In this document: positions 26,875 to 37,700 of the stretch, piece by piece
Layout of the letters: each line of letters starts with the position of its first letter
Numbering within the stretch: position 1 is the stretch's first letter
DNA from: Noviherbaspirillum aerium
Lineage (GTDB): Bacteria > Pseudomonadota > Gammaproteobacteria > Burkholderiales > Burkholderiaceae_D
Assembly (NCBI RefSeq): GCF_008929045.1
Contig: NZ_VFAH01000011.1
Span: 1-64,000 of the forward strand
Reading direction: 5' to 3'
DNA length: 64,000 nt
Position numbers and translations under genes: made by a program
The notes under the pieces: model-generated
Seen by the model: the letters and a program-made list of their open reading frames with translations, nothing else
The model's database searches: none
Told to the model about the DNA's origin: nothing

Positions 26875-27702
26875 TCATGAAGACATCAGCACCGGGATGC
26901 GCATCGATTCCAGTACCGTGCTTGTGACCGCGCCCAGCATCAGCTCGCGAAAACGCATGTGGCCATAAGCGCCCATGATCAGCAAGTCGGATCCGCGCGC
27001 ATTGGCAAGGCCGACCAGCGCCTCGCCTACCGGACCCTCCGCCTGGCGCTGCAGCACTTCGGCCTGTATCCCCTGGCGCGCCAGGTACTGAACGAGATCG
27101 CGGCCCGCCGACGTGCCTTGGGTGCGGGAGCCGAAGCTTGCCACTTCAACGTGCTGGGCGCGCCGCAGCAGGGGCAGCGAGGCGGCCACGGCGCGTGCCG
27201 CTTCCATGCCGGCATCCCAGGCCAGCAAGACCCGGGTGCCGATATTGTCGAAGCGGCCGGTATGCGGCACGACCAGGACCGGCCGCGCCGAATTGAGCAC
27301 CACGAACTGGGCGAAGTCCGGCATGACGACCGGCGAGACTTCTTCCGGATCGTTTTGCCCGATCACCACCAGGTCGGCATAGCGTGACTGCAGGCAAATG
27401 CCGCCGCCTGCTTCATCATCGACCAGCCGTTTCTCATAGGAGGACAGCCCGAGCTTCTGCACGCAGGCGTCGAAATCTTCCAGGCCCTGCCGGGCGCGGT
27501 GGCGGAGGAAGTCGAGATGGGTGCGCAGGTTGGGATCGAGTTCGGCCAGCATGCGCGCCTGCACGAGGTAACGGGATGCGCCGGTGGTCGCGGTGCCGAT
27601 CAAATGCGCCTGCTGTGTCATGGCGATCGCGGCGGCGATCTTGATCCGCTCGCTTGCGCGCGTGGATTCGTCGACATGGACCAGAATGGTTTTATAGGAC
27701 AT
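26875..27702 (-). CDS. Universal stress protein family, tandem Usp domains
   Basis: A 275-residue protein with two Usp domains. The first begins YKTILVHVDESTRASERIKIAAAIAMTQQAHLIGTATTG; the second ends in DLLIMGAYGHMRFRELMLGAVTSTVLESMRIPVLMSS, which contains the ATP-binding-type G-x2-G-x9-G(S/T) motif in the form GAYGHMRFRELMLGAVT. Tandem Usp proteins bind nucleotides and respond to starvation or oxidative stress. It is convergent with the chemotaxis gene, with only 32 bases between the stops. A GTG three codons upstream of the chosen ATG is the alternative start. Confidence 0.92.
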   Translation of the reverse strand: MSYKTILVHVDESTRASERIKIAAAIAMTQQAHLIGTATTGASRYLVQARMLAELDPNLRTHLDFLRHRARQGLEDFDACVQKLGLSSYEKRLVDDEAGGGICLQSRYADLVVIGQNDPEEVSPVVMPDFAQFVVLNSARPVLVVPHTGRFDNIGTRVLLAWDAGMEAARAVAASLPLLRRAQHVEVASFGSRTQGTSAGRDLVQYLARQGIQAEVLQRQAEGPVGEALVGLANARGSDLLIMGAYGHMRFRELMLGAVTSTVLESMRIPVLMSS

Positions 27703-28047
27703 GGCTTTCACGGCCGCGGCGCCAGGCGCGGCGACTGCTTGCTTTCGGTGCCGCCTACCTTAGCCCCAAATCGCTTGCCTGCAGCATGCCGAATTCCGTA
27801 CGGCTTGAGAAGCATCAAGCCTTGTGCCATTGCAGCCGCCGGCGGCTTCCTGTTGGCGGCGGCGGTGCGAAAGGCGGCTTGATTTCGGGAGCGTGCACCG
27901 TAGAATGGAAAGTATCGCGTCCGCCGATGGAGTCGTCATGCGCATGTCCAGCCCACGCAGCTCGCCCATCTCCCGCCACGGTCCTGAAGACGGGCAATCC
28001 ACTGCATTCCGGCCTTGCCGCGCCGGGCGTTGAAGGGTGACTTGCCG

Positions 28048-28827
28048 GTGACGATCGCTTACTTCCGGTTCTATGCCGAGCTGAACAATTTTCTTGCACC
28101 CTGGCAGCGGCAGCAATGCTTCAGCCATCCCTGCTCGCGGGATGCGAGCGTCAAGCACATGATCGAGGCGCTTGGCGTGCCGCATACGGAAGTGGACCTG
28201 ATCCTGGTGGACGGCGTCTCGGTGGATTTCACGCACCGCCTGCAGGACGGGCAGCGGGTGAGCGTCTATCCGGTGTTCCACAACATCGACGTGACACCGC
28301 TGGTGCGGCTGCGCCCCGCCGGATCGGGCATCGACCGCTTCATTGCCGATGCGCATTTGGGGCAGCTGGCGCGCAACCTGCGCATGCTCGGCTTCGATGT
28401 GCTCTACCGCAATGATTACAGCGATGCCGAAGTGGCCCGCATTGCCGCGCAAGAGGAAAGGATTGTGCTGACGCGCGACCGCGACCTGCTGATACGCAAG
28501 GAAATCGTGCGCGGCTGCTATCTGCACTCAGTGCCCTGCGATGCTCAGATGGCGGAAGTGCTGGGTCGCTTCCGGCTGGCCGAGGCGGTCAATGCCTTCA
28601 GCCGCTGCCTCAATTGCAACGGCGTCCTGCAAAGCGTGCCGAAGTCCCATGTGCAGGAACGCGTTCCCGACCATAGCCGCCGGGTATATGAGCGCTTCTA
28701 TGAATGCCAGGGTTGCGCCCAGGTGTACTGGGAAGGATCGCATGTCGCCAGAATGCGCCAGCGCGTCGCCCGCATGCTCGGCGAAGAACAAGCGGCGGTG
28801 CAGGAAGGTGGAAGCGCCCGCGAATAG
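28048..28827 (+). CDS. Mut7-C RNase domain protein with N-terminal ubiquitin-like domain
   Basis: A 259-residue soluble protein. The N-terminal part (about 1-85: TIAYFRFYAELNNFL... VDLILVDGVSVDFTHRLQDGQRVSVYPVF) is the Mut7-C ubiquitin-like (ThiS/MoaD-type) domain. It is followed by the Mut7-C PIN-like RNase domain: RFIADAHLGQLARNLRMLGFDVLYRND, ERIVLTRDRDLLIRK with acidic residues of the presumed active site, and a Zn-ribbon with Cys pairs CLNCNG and CQGCAQVYWEGSH. The family is thought to cleave RNA, but its biological role is not settled. The GTG at 28048 is chosen because AAGGG lies ten bases before it; an ATG at 28015 would add eleven residues. Confidence 0.88.
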   Translation: MTIAYFRFYAELNNFLAPWQRQQCFSHPCSRDASVKHMIEALGVPHTEVDLILVDGVSVDFTHRLQDGQRVSVYPVFHNIDVTPLVRLRPAGSGIDRFIADAHLGQLARNLRMLGFDVLYRNDYSDAEVARIAAQEERIVLTRDRDLLIRKEIVRGCYLHSVPCDAQMAEVLGRFRLAEAVNAFSRCLNCNGVLQSVPKSHVQERVPDHSRRVYERFYECQGCAQVYWEGSHVARMRQRVARMLGEEQAAVQEGGSARE

Positions 28828-28926
28828 CGCGCCGCAGCATGCCGCAAGCATGCCGAAGCATCGGCTTCGAACGCCGTACCGGTTTTCTGCTATAAAACCC
28901 CATCGCCAGCCAACTTCCTTTTCCGC

Positions 28927-29523
28927 ATGAGCAAACTCTATTCCGCCGCCTGTGAACGCAATCGTGGTCCCATCCTGGAGGTGCTGCGCGGTGCGCTTGC
29001 CGGTGCAAGCCGGGTGCTGGAAATCGGCAGCGGCACCGGCCAGCATGCAGTCTTCTTCGGCGCCGCCTTGCCGCATCTGACCTGGCAGACCAGCGATCTG
29101 CCGCAGAATCATCCAAGCATACGCGCATGGATCGACGAGAGCGGCTTGCCCAACGTACTGGCGCCGATCGCGCTCGACACCGGCGGCGAAGCCTGGCCGC
29201 GGCAGTCCTTTGACGCGGTCTTTACCGCCAATACCTGCCACATCATGGCTTGGGAGGAGGTGGTCGCCATGTTCGCCGGCGTGGCCCGCCTGCTGCAGCC
29301 CTCGGGCGTCGTGTGCGTCTACGGTCCCTTCAACTACGGCGGCCGCTTCACCAGCGACAGCAATGCCCGCTTCGATGCATCGCTGCGCGCCCAGGCGGCG
29401 CACATGGGCATCCGCGACTTCGAGGCGATTGATGCGCTGGCGGGGAAGCATGGCCTGGCGCTGAGCGCCGATCATGAAATGCCGGCCAACAACCGGCTGC
29501 TGGTCTGGATGAAGACCCGCTGA
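28927..29523 (+). CDS. DUF938 family SAM-dependent methyltransferase
   Basis: A 198-residue protein with the DUF938 layout: LYSAACERNRGPILEVLRGALAGASRVLEIGSGTGQHAVFFGAALPHLTWQTSDL holds the SAM-binding motif I (EIGSGTGQH) and the acidic residue after the second strand (SDL). Further conserved parts are FDAVFTANTCHIMAW and YGPFNYGGRFTSDSNARFDASLRAQAAHMGIRDFE. A methyltransferase of unknown substrate. It follows the Mut7-C gene by 99 bases and its stop is directly against the stop of the minus-strand gene at 29524. Confidence 0.9.
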   Translation: MSKLYSAACERNRGPILEVLRGALAGASRVLEIGSGTGQHAVFFGAALPHLTWQTSDLPQNHPSIRAWIDESGLPNVLAPIALDTGGEAWPRQSFDAVFTANTCHIMAWEEVVAMFAGVARLLQPSGVVCVYGPFNYGGRFTSDSNARFDASLRAQAAHMGIRDFEAIDALAGKHGLALSADHEMPANNRLLVWMKTR

Positions 29524-32500
29524 TCAATGGATGTGCAGGTTCGCCTGCACCCGCAGCAGGTCGGTGAAATGGTCCGCCGATACAGGCTCGCTGAAGAAGT
29601 AGCCCTGCACGCTGTCGCAGTCGTTGTCGCGCAGGAAGTCAAACTGCTGCTGGGTTTCCGCGCCTTCCGCGATGACGCTGCATTCCAGGCTGTGCGCGAG
29701 ATTGATGATGGCCTTGGTGATGGCCGCGTCGCTGCGGCTGAAGGGAACGCCCTGCACGAATGACTGGTCGATCTTCACGGCGCGGATCGGGAACTGCTTC
29801 AGGTAAGCCAGGGATGAATAGCCGGCGCCGAAGTCGTCGATGGCCACGCTGACGCCGATGTCGCGCAGGGAGCCGAGTACGGTGATCGCCTTGTCGGGGT
29901 CGGCCATCACCGCGCTTTCGGCCACTTCGAGTTCCAGGTAACGCGCCTCCAGCCTGGTCTCCGCAAGGATCTGCATGATGTTGTCGATCAGCCTGTCGTC
30001 GCCGAGCTGACGTGCCGACAGGTTGACGGCCACCTTCATGCGCGCCGGGCTGATCTTCTGCCACTCGCGGTTCTGCCGGCAGGCGGTGCGTATGGCCCAG
30101 TAGCCGATGGAGTGGATCAGGCCGACTTCCTCGGCCAGGCGGATGAAGCGCTGCGGCGGCACCGAACCGAACACCGGATGATTCCAGCGCAGCAAGGCTT
30201 CCATGCCGCTGATGCGGTTGCTCAGCACATCCATCTTGGGCTGGTAGAGAATGGACAGCTCGTTGTTTTCAATCGCCCGGCTGAGCGCGTTTTCCATCGC
30301 CATCCTTTCCTCCGCATGCCGGTTCATTTCGGGCGAGTAATAGCGATAGTTGTTGCGTCCCACCTGCTTGGCCTGGTACATCGCGGTATCCGCGCGCTTG
30401 AGCAGGGTTTCCACGTCCGTGCCGTCGCTGGGATAACTGCTGATGCCGATGCTGGTGCTGATGACGAGCGTCTCGCTGCCGACTTTGAGAGGAGGGCGGA
30501 AGGCGGCGAGGATCTTTTCCGCAATGACATTGCCCCGGTGCGGCTCGTCGACGTTTTCCACCAGCACCACGAATTCATCGCCGCCGAGCCGCGCCACCGT
30601 GTCGGACTCGCGCAGGATGTTCTGCAGGCGCGTCGCCGCTTCCTTCAGCACCAGGTCGCCGGCGGCATGGCCGAGCGTGTCGTTGATCAGCTTGAAGCGG
30701 TCCAGGTCCAGGAACAGGACTTCGAGCGAGCGGCCGGGCCGCTCCGCGATCGACAGCGCATGCTCCAGCCGCTGGTAGAACAGGATGCGGTTGGGGAGGC
30801 CGGTCAGCGAATCGTAATGCGCAAGGTAGGCCATCTGCTGCGCGGTGCGCTTGCGCTCGGTAATGTCACGGGCGATGAACAGGGAAGCCGGTCGTCCGCG
30901 GTACATGAACACCGAGGAGTTCAGCTCCAGGTCAAGCACGCCGCCGTCGAGACGCCGGATTCCCAGCTCGGCGGGCCCGACGGCCTCGCCCTCCTGCACA
31001 TGCTCGATGCGCTGCCGCACGGCTTCATGGAATTGCGGCAGCAGGAACTCATACAGCGAACGTCCGAGGATCTGGTCCCGGTGCGAGGCGCCGAGCAGGC
31101 AGACGCCGGCCTGGTTGGCGAGCACGAAATGGCCGTCCTGCTGCGCGAGAATGGCATCGGGCGAGAGCTCGACCACGGTGCGGTAACGCTCCTCCGCCTC
31201 CCGCAAGGAGGCCTCGGCTTCCTTGATGTCGGTGATGTCCTGCACCGTGCCGAACATCTTGGTGGCGTGGCCGTGTTCGTCGGTATGCAGCTGCCCGCGT
31301 CCGGCGACATGGCGCACGCCGCCGCCCGGCGGGACGAGCCGGTATTCGAGATAGAAGGGCTGGCCGGTCTCGCGGCAGGCGTTGATGGCCTGGCCGAGCG
31401 CTTCACGGTCTTCGGGATGAATCAGCTGACGGGCATTTTCCAGCGTTGATGGAAAATGCTCTTTCTCCACCTGATAGAGCCGGTACAGTTCTTCCGACCA
31501 GGTGAATTCATCCGTCTCCAGATTCCAGTTCCAGCTGCCGACCCGGGCCAGTGACTGCGCTTCCGACAACTGCCGTTCGCTCAACGCCAGTTCACGCTCC
31601 ACCTGCTTGCGGGCTTCGATGTCTTCCATGAGCGCATCGGTACGTTCCCGCACCCGCTGTTCCAGGCCGTCGCGTTCGGCGCGCAGGGTCTGCTCGACGT
31701 CCGCATGGCGATAGACCAGGCTCGCCAGCGCCAGGCCGGTGGTGCCGATGACGCAGATATACACCATCAGCAGCATCAGCGAGGTCGACACATTGTCGCC
31801 GGCGAAAGGACTGAGGCCAGCCGCCGTGTACCAGGCTGCGACGGCGCAGATGATGGCCGTGGTCCAGTTGACCGCCGCGAAGTTGAAACGGAACGCTGCC
31901 CACAGCAGGAAGGGGATGGGCAGGTAGACAACAGGCTTGAACGGCAGCATGCCGCCGTAGGCCAACTGGGCCGTCACCAGCAGCATTACGAGGAACAGGC
32001 CGGCTTCGAGCAGCTTGATGCGGGGCCAGTGCTGGCCGGCCGCGATATTGAGTGCCATCAGCCATGGCACGCCCACGATCATGCCGGTCGCGTCTCCCAG
32101 CAGCCAGGTCAGCCAGGTAATGGCCACGTCGGCAGGCGTGCCGATCTTGTCCGGATAGGCGTGAGCGATCGCCGCGGTTCCGAACGAAGCGCCGATGATG
32201 CCGCACAACACCGCGATGCCGACGAAGCGAAAGATCGGTCCGCGATGAATGAAGGATTTTTGCGTGGGATGATAGAGCCGGGCGATCAGGCAGCCGACGG
32301 CGCAGGCTTCCAGCGCGGAACCGATCCCGATGGCCACGGACGACAGCAGCGGCAATCCGGTCGACAGGCTGGTGCTCAGGATGGCGCCGACAACGATGGC
32401 CGGAGCAATCCGGTAACCCAGTCGCAGCACCGCGCAGACAGCCAGGGCCGCCGGCGGCCACAAGGGACTGACCATGCCGGGAAGCATGCCGAATCCGAAC

Positions 32501-32631
32501 GACAGGCGGCAGCTCAGGTAATACAGGACGGTGAACAACACGAACGTGGAAAGGTAGGACACGCTTGCTGCCCACCGGTCCGGCAGAGGATTTCGGCTCG
32601 CATGACTTTTCAGATTACTGAACAAGTTCAT
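29524..32631 (-). CDS. MASE1-PAS-PAS-GGDEF-EAL c-di-GMP enzyme
   Basis: A 1,035-residue membrane protein. The N-terminal MASE1 sensor has about eight to ten hydrophobic segments (residues ~25-320). Two PAS domains follow (about 345-470 and 485-600), with VRHVAGRGQLHTDEHGHATKMFGTVQDIT as a PAC-type end. GGDEF (about 610-775) keeps RLGGDEFVVLVE and the inhibitory RESD site; EAL (about 785-1030) keeps GMEALLRWNHP, DDFGAGYSSLAYLKQFPIRAVKIDQSFV and AEGAETQQQ. Both catalytic halves look intact, so it may make or break c-di-GMP depending on the signal. A C-terminal-to-terminal contact with the DUF938 gene leaves no room for a terminator. Confidence 0.93.
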   Translation of the reverse strand: MNLFSNLKSHASRNPLPDRWAASVSYLSTFVLFTVLYYLSCRLSFGFGMLPGMVSPLWPPAALAVCAVLRLGYRIAPAIVVGAILSTSLSTGLPLLSSVAIGIGSALEACAVGCLIARLYHPTQKSFIHRGPIFRFVGIAVLCGIIGASFGTAAIAHAYPDKIGTPADVAITWLTWLLGDATGMIVGVPWLMALNIAAGQHWPRIKLLEAGLFLVMLLVTAQLAYGGMLPFKPVVYLPIPFLLWAAFRFNFAAVNWTTAIICAVAAWYTAAGLSPFAGDNVSTSLMLLMVYICVIGTTGLALASLVYRHADVEQTLRAERDGLEQRVRERTDALMEDIEARKQVERELALSERQLSEAQSLARVGSWNWNLETDEFTWSEELYRLYQVEKEHFPSTLENARQLIHPEDREALGQAINACRETGQPFYLEYRLVPPGGGVRHVAGRGQLHTDEHGHATKMFGTVQDITDIKEAEASLREAEERYRTVVELSPDAILAQQDGHFVLANQAGVCLLGASHRDQILGRSLYEFLLPQFHEAVRQRIEHVQEGEAVGPAELGIRRLDGGVLDLELNSSVFMYRGRPASLFIARDITERKRTAQQMAYLAHYDSLTGLPNRILFYQRLEHALSIAERPGRSLEVLFLDLDRFKLINDTLGHAAGDLVLKEAATRLQNILRESDTVARLGGDEFVVLVENVDEPHRGNVIAEKILAAFRPPLKVGSETLVISTSIGISSYPSDGTDVETLLKRADTAMYQAKQVGRNNYRYYSPEMNRHAEERMAMENALSRAIENNELSILYQPKMDVLSNRISGMEALLRWNHPVFGSVPPQRFIRLAEEVGLIHSIGYWAIRTACRQNREWQKISPARMKVAVNLSARQLGDDRLIDNIMQILAETRLEARYLELEVAESAVMADPDKAITVLGSLRDIGVSVAIDDFGAGYSSLAYLKQFPIRAVKIDQSFVQGVPFSRSDAAITKAIINLAHSLECSVIAEGAETQQQFDFLRDNDCDSVQGYFFSEPVSADHFTDLLRVQANLHIH

Positions 32632-33103
32632 CCCAGGCCTTCCGTAGGAGAAGCGATGAAGAATACGAGCGTGTCGTCACACGACCGGCCTGTTCAATAT
32701 GCCATTCTTTGATTCTGGTTTTGTTGAATTGGCGCAAACCGCAGGAAACCCGCCCTGAGGCGTATGACGCCATTTCCAGGCATTGGTTTCTGATGGTAGC
32801 GGCCTGGCTTCTACCTTGGTTCACAATCCTTTGCGCATTTGCCGGTCATTACCCGTCCATTGCCCATCAGGATGCCAGGACCTGCTGTCAGGCGGCTTGC
32901 CCGCAACAGATCAGTGGAATTTGCCGGCTTTTCGGCGATGCCAGAATGGCAATTAGATTGAGATTTATCAAAGACCTGCGTTATAGTTTCGTAACGGAAA
33001 GATGTGCCTGAAATGCGGTCGAGGTTTTCGGCGGCAAGACCGCAGCGCGCGGCGGCTACTGTTCCGGCATCACAACAACAGCAGTCTCCATGCTAAGCGG
33101 ATC
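32632..33103. other. Divergent promoter region before the secretion row
   Basis: About 470 bases between the start of the MASE1 gene and the start of the TpsB gene. It must hold promoters of both. On the plus strand a promoter-like pair is visible at 32958-32987. An ATG at 33002 is in frame with TpsB, but the encoded leader is Arg-rich and not a signal peptide. Confidence 0.5.
32958..32987 (+). promoter_or_regulatory. Probable sigma70 promoter of the two-partner secretion row
   Basis: TTGAGA (32958-32963) and TATAGT (32982-32987) are separated by 18 bases. Transcription would start near 32994, giving a leader of about 110 bases before the chosen TpsB start. Confidence 0.5.
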
Positions 33104-34690
33104 ATGACCTCTTCCTACCTTCGCCTCATTGCCGGCGCGGCATTGACCACAATCGCCATGGCTTGTCATGCGGCCGAGGAAGATGCGATCGGGCGCTTCG
33201 AGATCAGCCGCTTCGATATCGCCGGCAATACACTGCTCCCCGCGCCACACATCGATCGCATCCTGGCGCCCTATACCGGCAAGAGCCGGAACTTCGGCGA
33301 TGTGCAGCAGGCACTCGAAGCGCTGGAAGCGGCCTATCATGCAATGGGGTATCACGTTGTCCAGGTCGCCCTGCCGGAGCAGGAGCTGAACCAGGGTGTG
33401 GTCAGGCTGCAGGTGATCGAAACCCGGCTTGGAAAGATCCGCATCGACGGTAACCTGCATCACGACGAAGCCAATATCCGGCGCAGCGTGCCGGGGCTGC
33501 GCGAAGGATTCCCGCCTGATATCGGGCGCGTGTCTTCCAGCCTGAAGCTGGCCAACGAGAACCCGACCAAGAAGATCACCCTCCAGCTGCAGGGCGGCGA
33601 ACGCGACGATGAGGTTGACGCGCTGCTCAAGGTAAGCGACGAAAAAACATGGCGGATCGCCGCCATGATGGACAACGGCGGCAACAAGACCACCGGCGAA
33701 ACGCAGCTCACCACGCAGCTGCAGTATGCCAATGTCGCCAATACCGATCAGGTGCTCAGCCTGCAGTACACCACCACGGTGCAGAAACCGAGCCAGGTCA
33801 GCGTGTACGGCATCGGTTACCACCTCCCCTTTTATTCGCTCGGCGACTCGATGGACCTGTTTGCCAGCTATTCCGATGTCGATTCCGGCTCGGTGCTGGC
33901 GGGCATCGTCAACCTGCAGGTCAGCGGCCGCGGCACCATTGTCGGCGCGCGCTACAACCAGAACCTGCGCCGCGCCGGGGACTATGAATCGCGCCTGAGC
34001 TACGGCATCGACCACCGGGATTACCGCAACAGCGTGACGGTGCAGGGCGCGCAGCTTGGCAATGACGTGACCGTGCATCCGCTCAGCGTCACCTACGGCG
34101 GCACATGGACGCTGGCGCAATCGGAATTGAGCTTCAACATCACCGGCATGCACAACCTTCCCGGCGGCGAGCGCGGCAGGCAGGCCGACTTTTCCCGGGT
34201 GCGCGCCGGCGCGCGCGCCGCCTACAACATCCTGCGCTACAACGCCAACTATGTGCATGCCCTGCCGGGCGACTGGCAGATGAGGCTCGGGTTCTCCGGC
34301 CAGCAGTCCGGCGACGCGCTGGTGCCGGGCGAACAGTTCGGCGCGGGCGGCGCGAGCACGGTGCGCGGCTTCAACGAACGCGATCTGTCCAGCGACCGCG
34401 GCCAGCTGATCAATGCCGAGCTGTACAGCTCCAACCTCTGCGGCGCATTGACGTCGATCTCGGCGCAATGCCGTGCGCTGGCCTTCTACGATGCCGCCCA
34501 GGTGCGCCGCAATGATGCGCTGCCGGGAGAGCAGGCCGGCGCATCGATCGCCAGCGTCGGCCTCGGCATGCGACTGGCGGCAGGAAAGACCATGACCATG
34601 CAGCTGGACTACGGCCGCGTGGTCAACGCGGGTGTGACACAGGCCAGGGGCGACAGCCGCGTGCATGTCCGCATCGGCCTGACGTATTGA
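33104..34690 (+). CDS. Two-partner secretion transporter, ShlB/FhaC/HecB (TpsB) family
   Basis: A 528-residue outer-membrane protein. The signal peptide is MTSSYLRLIAGAALTTIAMACHA. Two POTRA domains follow (about 28-185): FEISRFDIAGNTLLPAPHIDRILAPYTG and VVRLQVIETRLGKIRIDGN, then a beta-barrel of the Omp85/TpsB type (about 195-528) with VSYGG/GASTVRGFNERDLSSDRGQ, the conserved loop-6-like VRGF motif, and a C-terminus ending in VRIGLTY, an aromatic end typical of barrel proteins. It exports the TpsA partner encoded 25 bases downstream. The ATG at 33104 is chosen over 33002 because it starts the signal peptide. Confidence 0.94.
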   Translation: MTSSYLRLIAGAALTTIAMACHAAEEDAIGRFEISRFDIAGNTLLPAPHIDRILAPYTGKSRNFGDVQQALEALEAAYHAMGYHVVQVALPEQELNQGVVRLQVIETRLGKIRIDGNLHHDEANIRRSVPGLREGFPPDIGRVSSSLKLANENPTKKITLQLQGGERDDEVDALLKVSDEKTWRIAAMMDNGGNKTTGETQLTTQLQYANVANTDQVLSLQYTTTVQKPSQVSVYGIGYHLPFYSLGDSMDLFASYSDVDSGSVLAGIVNLQVSGRGTIVGARYNQNLRRAGDYESRLSYGIDHRDYRNSVTVQGAQLGNDVTVHPLSVTYGGTWTLAQSELSFNITGMHNLPGGERGRQADFSRVRAGARAAYNILRYNANYVHALPGDWQMRLGFSGQQSGDALVPGEQFGAGGASTVRGFNERDLSSDRGQLINAELYSSNLCGALTSISAQCRALAFYDAAQVRRNDALPGEQAGASIASVGLGMRLAAGKTMTMQLDYGRVVNAGVTQARGDSRVHVRIGLTY

Positions 34691-34715
34691 CGAGATGAAC
34701 GAAGCTGAGGAACAC

Positions 34716-37700
34716 ATGAGACGCCAAGCAAGAACGAGCGGCAAGGACTGCGCGACTGCACCCCGGAACCTGAAGCGCCGCCTGCTGCCCATGCTCGTCG
34801 CGGGCTGCTGCCTGCCGTCCCTGTCGACAGGCAATCCGCTCGGCCCGCAAGTCGCGCATGGTCAGGCGGCGTTCAGCCAGCAGGGCAATGTGCTGTCGGT
34901 CACCAATACGCCCGGCGCGATCATCAACTGGCAAAGCTTCTCGATCAATCCCGGCGAAGTCACCCGCTTCCTCCAGCAGAACCCGAACAGCAGCGTCCTC
35001 AACCGCATCACCGGACAGGATCCTTCGCAGATTCTCGGCGCGCTGCAATCGAACGGGCGCGTCTTCCTCGTCAATCCCAACGGCATCCTGTTCGGCAAGG
35101 ATGCGCGCATCGATGTCAACGGCCTCGTGGCTTCCACCCTGGCGATCAGCAACGAAGACTTCATCAACGGCCGCATGCACTTCAAGGCCGGCGACAAGGC
35201 CGCCGATCTGAAGAACCAGGGAGCCATCACCACGCCGTCGGGCGGCAAGGTCTATCTCATCGCGCCGAACGTGGAGAACAGCGGCATCATCACCTCGCCG
35301 AAGGGAGAGGTGCTGCTTGCCGCGGGCCATACGGTGCAGCTGGTGGATTCGCTGGACCCCAACATGCAGGTGGTGCTGAGCGCGCCCGAGCATGAGGCGC
35401 TCAATCTCGGGCAGGTCATCTCGCAGGCCGGCAGAACCGGCATGTTCGGCGCGCTGGTGAAGCAGCGCGGCGTCATCAATGCCGACAGCGCGGTGATCGG
35501 CGAGAACGGCAAGGTGGTGTTCAAGGCGAGCCGGGATGCCTTGCTGGAAACCGGCAGCCGCACCAGCGCGCGCGGCGCGGGCAAGGGCGGCGAAGTGATT
35601 GTTCAGGGCGACCGTGTCGCCCTGAATGGAGATGCGCAGGTCAGTGCCGACGGCAGGCAGGGCGGCGGCAGCGTGCTTGTCGGCGGCGACTACCTCGGGA
35701 AAAATCCGTCGGTCGCAAATTCCAAGCGCAGCTTTGTCGGCCAGGATGCCGTCATCAGCGCCAATGCCACGGAGAGCGGAGACGGCGGCAAGGTCATCAT
35801 CTGGTCCGATGGCGCCACCGGCGTGTACGGCAGCATTTCGGCGGAAGGCGGCCCGCGATCGGGCAATGGTGGCTTTATCGAAACCTCGGGCGCAAAGCTG
35901 AGCGTGGCGGGAGCGCGTATTTCCACTTCGGCGCCGAAGGGAAGCGCCGGCAGCTGGCTGCTGGACCCCACTGACCTGAACGTGGTGAGCACCTTGGCTT
36001 CTAATGGAGGCACCGACAATGGAGAAGTGCTGGCGTCGGCAATCAACTCGGCAACAGGAGATGTCATACTGACCGCCACCAATAACATTACTATCAGCAG
36101 CGCGATTTCTCGCGAAAGCCAAAATCACGCCTTGGCACTGCAGGCCGGCAGCAATGTGCTGATCACCAACAGCATCAATACCAATGGCGGAAGCCTCAGC
36201 CTGCAGGCCGGCGCCGGCATTACACAGGATTCGGCAAGCGTCATCACCGCGAACCAGCTCACGGCGAGGGCATCGACAGGCAGCATTGCGATGGCCGGGT
36301 CAAACGCGGTCGGCAGTTTCACCGGATCGGCCGGCACGTCGATCGATTTCAGGAACGGGGCTACCGACCTCACGGTTGAAGGGCTTACCGCGGGCGCGGG
36401 ATCGGCGGCGACCGTGAAGTCGGGCGCGAAGCTGACGGTCAACGGCATGAGTGCAGGAGCGGGAAGCGGCAGCAGGACGCTGTCGGCACAGGGCGACCTG
36501 GTTCTCAATGCCCCCTTTGCCGCCTCGGGCAATAGCGGAAGTGCATTCAAGCTGCTGGCCGGCGGCAATGTGAACATCAATTCGGTCATGACTGCCGGCG
36601 CTGCGCACGTGACGGTCATCGGCGGCTGGGACGGGGTGGATGCCAACCCGCAGATCAGTTCCAGCACCGCAAGCGGCATCCACTTCGGATCGGGCTCTGC
36701 GCTGAGCAGTTCCGCCACGGCGGTCTACAAGGCAGGCTCGGGCGGCATTACAACGACCGGCGCCGGCGGCGGAAACCTGCAGGCATTCATCGCGAGCCCC
36801 TACGTTGCCCTGTATTCCAAGGGCGGCATCTCCGTAGGGAAGTTCGATGGAGATCTGATGGCCAAAGCCGGCGGCGATATTTCGATCGCGGATTCCGGTG
36901 CGTTCGTGCTGCCGGGCGGTACCGCCTATGATACAGATGTGCTGGCAGGCGTATTCACCAGCAGCGGCAACATCACGCTCAAGGCTACCGGCAATGCATT
37001 GAGCACTATCGACGCTCCTGTCTCGGCAACAGGAACCGTAACGCTCAATTCCAACATGCTCAACGTGAACGCCGCCGTGAGCGGCGCAAAAGTGGCGCTG
37101 GCACCGGTGACGGACAGTACCCCGATCCAGGTCGCCACGGCCAATACCGCAAAGACCGGTTCGGGCATGCAGTTGACCGTGGCCGAATTGAACAGGATCA
37201 AGGCCGGCATACTCGCCATCGGCGATTCGTCAAGCGGCGCGCTTGAAATCCAGAAGCCATTGCTGGGCGGGCCTGGCGGGGCGCTTCAATATGTCACCGA
37301 CGGCCTGAGCCTGAGGTCTGGGGGCGCCATTACGCAAACCACTGGCAGTACCATCGACGGCGGTTCGAAGGTGCAGGCCACCGGCAGCAGCGTTACCCTG
37401 ACCGAGAGCAATTCGACGGGCGTCATCGCCGGCTCCGCCAACGCCGGCGACTTCAAGTACCGTTCGAGCAACGGCATCTCCGTACAGACCATTGATGGCG
37501 TCACCGGCATCAGCGTGCCGGCCGCAAAGAATGTGGAACTCGTCTCCACCCATGCATCGGCCGGCATCGGTCAGAGCAGCGCCATCACCGGCGGTCTGCT
37601 CCAGCTCCAGACGCGCGGTCCGGTGACGCTGGACAATCTGCTGAATGGCGTGGCAAAGGTAAGCACCGTGCTCAATGCCGACTCGTCCGGTACCGGCTCC

